DNA from: Poecilobothrus nobilitatus
Lineage: Eukaryota > Arthropoda > Insecta > Diptera > Dolichopodidae
NCBI GenBank assembly: GCA_947095535.1
Contig: OX352774.1
Location: 247,715,825-247,779,824, forward strand
Length of the DNA: 64,000 bases
Direction of reading: 5' to 3'
Shown: positions 58,855 through 64,000 of the stretch, piece after piece
Layout of the letters: every line of letters begins with the position of its first letter
How positions within the stretch are numbered: the first letter of the stretch is position 1
Notes under the pieces: model-generated
What the model saw: only the letters and a program-made list of their open reading frames with translations
The model's database searches: none
What the model was told of the DNA's origin: nothing
Program-made: the position numbers and the translations under genes

Positions 58855-61800
58855 TGACAGATAACTAGTTTGGACAATTAACATATTCGTATTTCATTTT
58901 GTATATGTTACGTAAAAATACACGTAAGCGAATTCTTACGTTTAGTATGTGTAACAATCAATTCCTTACTTTGGACAGTTTGTAAAAATTTTTGACTCTA
59001 TGCCAGCCCTAAAGGCAAATAAATGAATAAATAAATGAATATATACATATGTATTATTTATTATTATTTATTTATCATTGTTATTCATAGTAAGTTTAAA
59101 ATGTTTTTTAATATCTAAAGTCTGTTAAAATCTAAAGTTTGAAAAAAAACAATTTAAAACAAAATTACAAAAGAAATTTAAATAGGCAACTGATTTGTGA
59201 AACTTATTGTTGATTTTAAATTTTTGACTTATTATATTCGAAATATTTAAATCGAATTTACTAATTACCTACTACAAGTATATAAAAAGATTTCTTTTAC
59301 TTACATTATAGTTTGTTCATTATTAAATTTGATTTTAATATTTTTTTTTTTGTCATACAATTCAGGACAATAATACTAATCTTTGTTTTCAAATAAAATT
59401 TGTATTAAATGAAATCTTTATAAAATTAATTAAATTATTAAATGATGTATTAAACGTGAAGAATTTTTAAGGGTCTAATCATTGTCTCTTCAATATCCTT
59501 TATTTTTCTTTTATTAGTGTATATTTAAATTTAAACAATCTGGTATAGTTACAGAAAATGAAACGGATATTAAACGGATATTATATTAAATAAAATTAAC
59601 TTCAGTATGTATACTTAATTGAAAATGAACTACATTATAAAATTTCTAAAGCAAAATCTTACTGATAAACCTTGAAAAATACATTAAATATATGTACATC
59701 CTCTTAAAAGAAAAATTTTGTCTTTAAAAGAAAACACAGAAAAATAATTTTGTTTTTTTTTTTTTAAATTTTAGTATTTTAAGTTTATAAGTAAGTATTA
59801 AATTTCAAAGAAAGATTTTTTTTTTTTTTATTATTAAAAAATGCTCATTACATTTTCTCTTGAAATTCTTTATACCTACTTAGAGTTATTCAGAAAATAA
59901 AAAGCAAACCATGTTTTAAATTTAAAAATTTAAAATTAAATTTATAACTCTCTAATAAAATATGTTAATTAGTTACTTAAAAAATTTTAATAAAATATAA
60001 AAATTTTTTTAAATGAAAAAAACATTAAATTTTTTTTTATTAAAAATAATTTAAATAAATTAGAAAAGTTTACCAATAACATTCTCTCGCAAAGTTCGAT
60101 GTTATGAAATTTTCCTATATATAATTTTAGCCTACAAGTATGCTATACATGTACATACTTATTTTTTATTTATATTATTTTTATTTTTTTTTTTTTTGTA
60201 ATAAACCTGTCAATAAAACAAAAAATCGGTAAAAAAAAATTTTTTTTTTTTTTTAGATAAAAATGCCTGACAGCTATGTAAATATTAATAAAAATATAGT
60301 ATATAATTCAAGGTAAATAAACGGAGATTTTGGACGGAAAAGAGACAAAAAAATATACTCATAAAAATAATGATAATGAGAATATGTATATAAAATAACT
60401 GTGCTCATAATGTAACTGTTATTGCTATAATCGACAATAAACAAAAAAAAAAAAAAAAAAAATCGATATGAATAATTATCAAACATTTAAAGTGCTTTTG
60501 TCAATGATGCAGTGTATGTATGTATGTATGTATCTGAAATAAGGAAACAAATATCTTTTATTCAATATTTTTTTTTGACGTTTTGTATATCAATTCAAAT
60601 ATGGTAAAATTGTTTTTGTTATCGTTGTATGAAAAAATAAAACAGTTTGACAGGTTAATAATATCATTAATAGTGATTGGAGCTTTAAAGAAGATATACG
60701 AAAAGAATAAATGCAATTACCTATAATGGTTATTGAAATAAAAAACTAAGTACTTACTCATATAAGTTACTAATTTAAATTTCTTTTAAATTAAAAAAAG
60801 TTGCTTTACTAAATAACAAATATTTAGTTTACGTGTCTGAACTTCTGTCAACGAAAATTTTATTTTCTGGTAATCCTATAGTATTTAGGGATATTTAAAA
60901 AATGTATTTCTTAAATTATTAAACCATCGAATATTAGTAGGTACATTTCTTTTTTTTTTGCTTCTTAACGAAGTTATTTTTTTATTTTTTGGTTATTCGC
61001 ATATCAGATTATTATTTCCACAAATATTTTTAGGCTGTTATTGACCTTTTATTGAACCCTGGATAATAAAAAAAAAAAAAACAAAAGTCAAATAAAAAAA
61101 ATCAACCGATGATAAAAAAAAAACAATTATTTAAAAAAATGCTATTACAAAAAAGTAAATTTGTATGTATATACATACATATGTAGGTACATACATACAT
61201 TGAACCATTACGAGTAAAAAATTATAGAACGAGCGAGGAGACGAATATCGTTACTTAGTTCTTTCCTAAATCTACCAATAATCATTCAGCTTTTATTTTA
61301 TTATTTTTTTGTATAATTTGTAAAAGGAAAATATTGATTTAGCTTGAAACTAATGATATTAACATTTGTACTGTTGGGAATAAAGATTTAAAAAAAACAA
61401 AGTAATGTTTTTTCAATTATTAAATTTGATTTCATTTTTAATTTTAATTATGTGTTAATGACACGAGAAATTAACAAAAATAATAACATTAAATTCAATA
61501 ATTCCAAATCTACTATACACTACAAGTTAAAAGTAAGCATGAGTACCTATATAAGAATAAAAAAAATATTATATTTTCATAAATGGAAGAAATTATTGAA
61601 TTGGAATTTTATCAAAAAATAAAAAAAAAAAAAATGGAATGTAAAAAGCCAATAATAAAATTGAATCCGGGTTTTTTTTTTTTAAATTCGAAATAAGAAT
61701 TAATTTTAACTTGAAAATTAATTGTTTAGTTAAAGTTTATTGTAATTTTGATTACCAAATACGGGCTAATTGAAATTTAAAGCTATAAAGTAAAACTAAA

Positions 61801-64000
61801 GCTAAAGTATAACTGCTTTTAAGATTCTGTTTATAGTTTATATTTTATTGAATATCATCTGTATTTTCGACATCCTTTACAATATTGTTATAAAATTCTC
61901 TGTCTGTTGTTGCTGTTGTTTTAAAAGTTTTAAAAACCTACCATACATAAATTTTTTTTGATGTTATTGAACCATCTATACTTCTAGGGCGCTTTTTATG
62001 TCGTTTACTTGTTATATTTGACTAAAAGATTGATTTTTGTGTCCCATCCCTATAAAGCATTCATATAACATTTTAATTCTTTGATGTCTTTTTAAAACTT
62101 TTACTAAGTAGGTATATCTTCACCGTTGATAATTAGATGGATTTTTCTATCACATCCATATAGTCATCCTCTATCATATCTCTATAGTCACCCTTATAAC
62201 GTTTAAATTTTTTGTTGATGTTGTCAAAGTCTAACTATATCTTCACTGCTAATCAGTGCCATTAATTTCATATTAAAAGCTATTTATTATATATATGCTT
62301 AGATGCATCGTGTGTTTTCCTTGGATTAAAACATTTATTTATAACAATTATATTTTACTGTCAAAGATTTTTACTTGAATTTCGTTTTCAAAACAGATGA
62401 TCAGAACATATGATACAATTTCATATTACTCAAACCTACAACGAACCTAAGAGCACAGAGAGGATTTATATACATATTATCAATTTTGTTGACTTAAAAC
62501 ATCATCATTTAATTAATTAATTTTATTTTTTTGAATACTGTAGTGTGTGTGGATGTGTTATATTCGTTATTTAGTTAGACCCCGAATTAAACAATATTTC
62601 TAACCGTTTAAAAATATTATCGTACTTAAATAAGTAAAAGTTTAACCAACTAAGAAAAATTTAAGTATGTACATACAAAAAGAAAATTATATAAAAAATG
62701 TAAATCTATATAAGTACCTCTGTATGTAAATTTATTATTAAAATATTATTATAAAAAAAAAATTACAAAATCAAATTTTTAAAACAATTTTTTTTAGAAT
62801 TATGTCAGTTATACGCCATAACAAAATTTTAAAAATATAAAATTTTTGTATATAAAAATTCAAAACACCTACACATGTACCTGTTACAAAAAATGAATAA
62901 AAGTAAGAACACCTCATTAAAATAATACAATTTAAATTTATAAAATGAATTTCCATACATATACATATACTTATGCACATACTTAACTATATTATTATCG
63001 AAAGGTAAATTTATTTGTAAGTAGTAATTACCTACATTTATTTTTCAGTATAGTTTTGTTGGGAGTTCTGAATTTTGATTGTAAAACACGACAACACATA
63101 TTACATAACATTATATTAACATAGCAACATTGTTGATATACATTCAACAATTTTTTTTTTATATTTCTTTATGTTTTTTTTTTAAATTTAATAAAAAAAA
63201 TCATTTTATTCATGTAACATTTAATTGAATTGAATCCATTTAAATTGAATTCTTGATTAAAATAAAAAGAAAAAAAAGATTTAAAACCCTTTGATTAATC
63301 AAGCAGCCATTTTTTTTTTTTTTTTTTGTTTATTATCGAATGATTTTAAACATGAATATATAAATAAGTACTTTGAACATACATTTTTTCATAATCATTA
63401 TTTCTCTTAAATAATTTTGGTATAATTTTTACCATCTTAAAGTCAATGAAATCCGACAAATAGTAACAAAAAAAACAAAAAAAAATCTAAAAAATTCATG
63501 AGATGAAAAAAATAAAATTGAATTCTATGAACAAAAAAAAAAAAAAAAATACATATACATAATTGAATTCACAGTCAGAAATCAGAATTCAGATTGTAAT
63601 CAGATTCATTTTCATTTTATGAACTATAAATCAATAAAATTTTAAGTTTTTTTTTTTTCTTTCATTATTGCGTTTTCTTTCTTTTTCTTTTTTTTTTTAC
63701 TTTTAATAAGATACAATTTCAGAATTTTTTTTTTTTTTGTTGTTTTTCGTGAATTTAAAAAATAAAACGAACGTTGAAGTATGTATTTACTATTTTATAT
63801 GAGTTTAAAAATGTTCAAGTGTTCAATTATTAGGTGGTATGGCCTTTATTAAAGAACTTTTTTTTTTAAATTTATATTCTTCTCATAATTTGTAAATTTA
63901 AGATATTTTTCTTTTGATTTGTTTGTACGTTTGTTTATTTTGTTTCCTTCTCTGATCTAACAATCATTTTTCGAAAAAAAAAAAAATTGTAGTACCTAAC
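58855..64000. other. AT-rich right end without a supported gene
   Basis: A (GTAT)n run is at about 60512-60533, and ACATACATATGTAGGTACAT-type palindromic microsatellite at 61165-61200. Poly(A)/poly(T) tracts are frequent. The frames at 60274-60486 and 62771-62980 are compositional. I see no exon, RNA gene or typed transposon. Confidence 0.5.

Overview
The window is eukaryotic nuclear DNA, extremely AT-rich (roughly four fifths A+T by eye), with split genes, GT-AG introns, AATAAA signals and many eukaryotic transposable elements. Repeats resembling the dipteran DINE-1/Helentron group, RTE- and Jockey/CR1-type LINE relics, tRNA-derived SINEs and abundant ACATACATA-type microsatellites suggest an insect, most probably a fly (Diptera). 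The species cannot be named from the sequence alone. No bacterial-style operons, rRNA or CRISPR arrays are present.

Only two protein-coding genes are convincing, both on the + strand: 3219-3950 (two exons, 217 aa) and 19418-21425 (three exons, 532 aa). They appear to be paralogues of an unrecognised family of secreted, helix-rich, cysteine-containing proteins. Each starts with a 15-codon exon encoding only a signal peptide that ends in Gln, followed by a phase-0 intron and a second exon opening T-x-x-V-N-S. Their upstream regions share a conserved block, and the same block lies on the minus strand at 1-200. It points out of the window, so a third divergent member is predicted just beyond the left edge. 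A small tandem/divergent cluster of secreted-protein genes is therefore the main biological content.

The remainder is gene-poor and shaped by mobile elements. Main items: a tRNA-derived SINE family (3985-4410 and 31808-32217, both with target-site duplications, plus fragments at 35425 and 53905); a second short SINE family (18885-19040, 47764-47935); an RTE-type LINE relic (33600-34436) whose 3' end matches the first SINE's tail; other LINE relics (13520-14120, 15750-16400, 23041-24085); a Helitron-like element with both canonical termini (25353-27488); three DINE-1-like elements (5527-6212, 38185-41014, 57295-58854), the largest carrying 307-bp tandem repeats; a related element with terminal inverted repeats (49004-50152); several MITE-like elements; and a pair of highly structured ~150-bp repeats (28151-28300, 44347-44498).

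From about 28 kb to the right end no conventional gene is supported. This part could be intergenic or a very long intron; one possible lysine-rich micro-exon (42665-42715, minus) is flagged at low confidence. Most open frames here are AT-rich chance frames or lie inside repeats.
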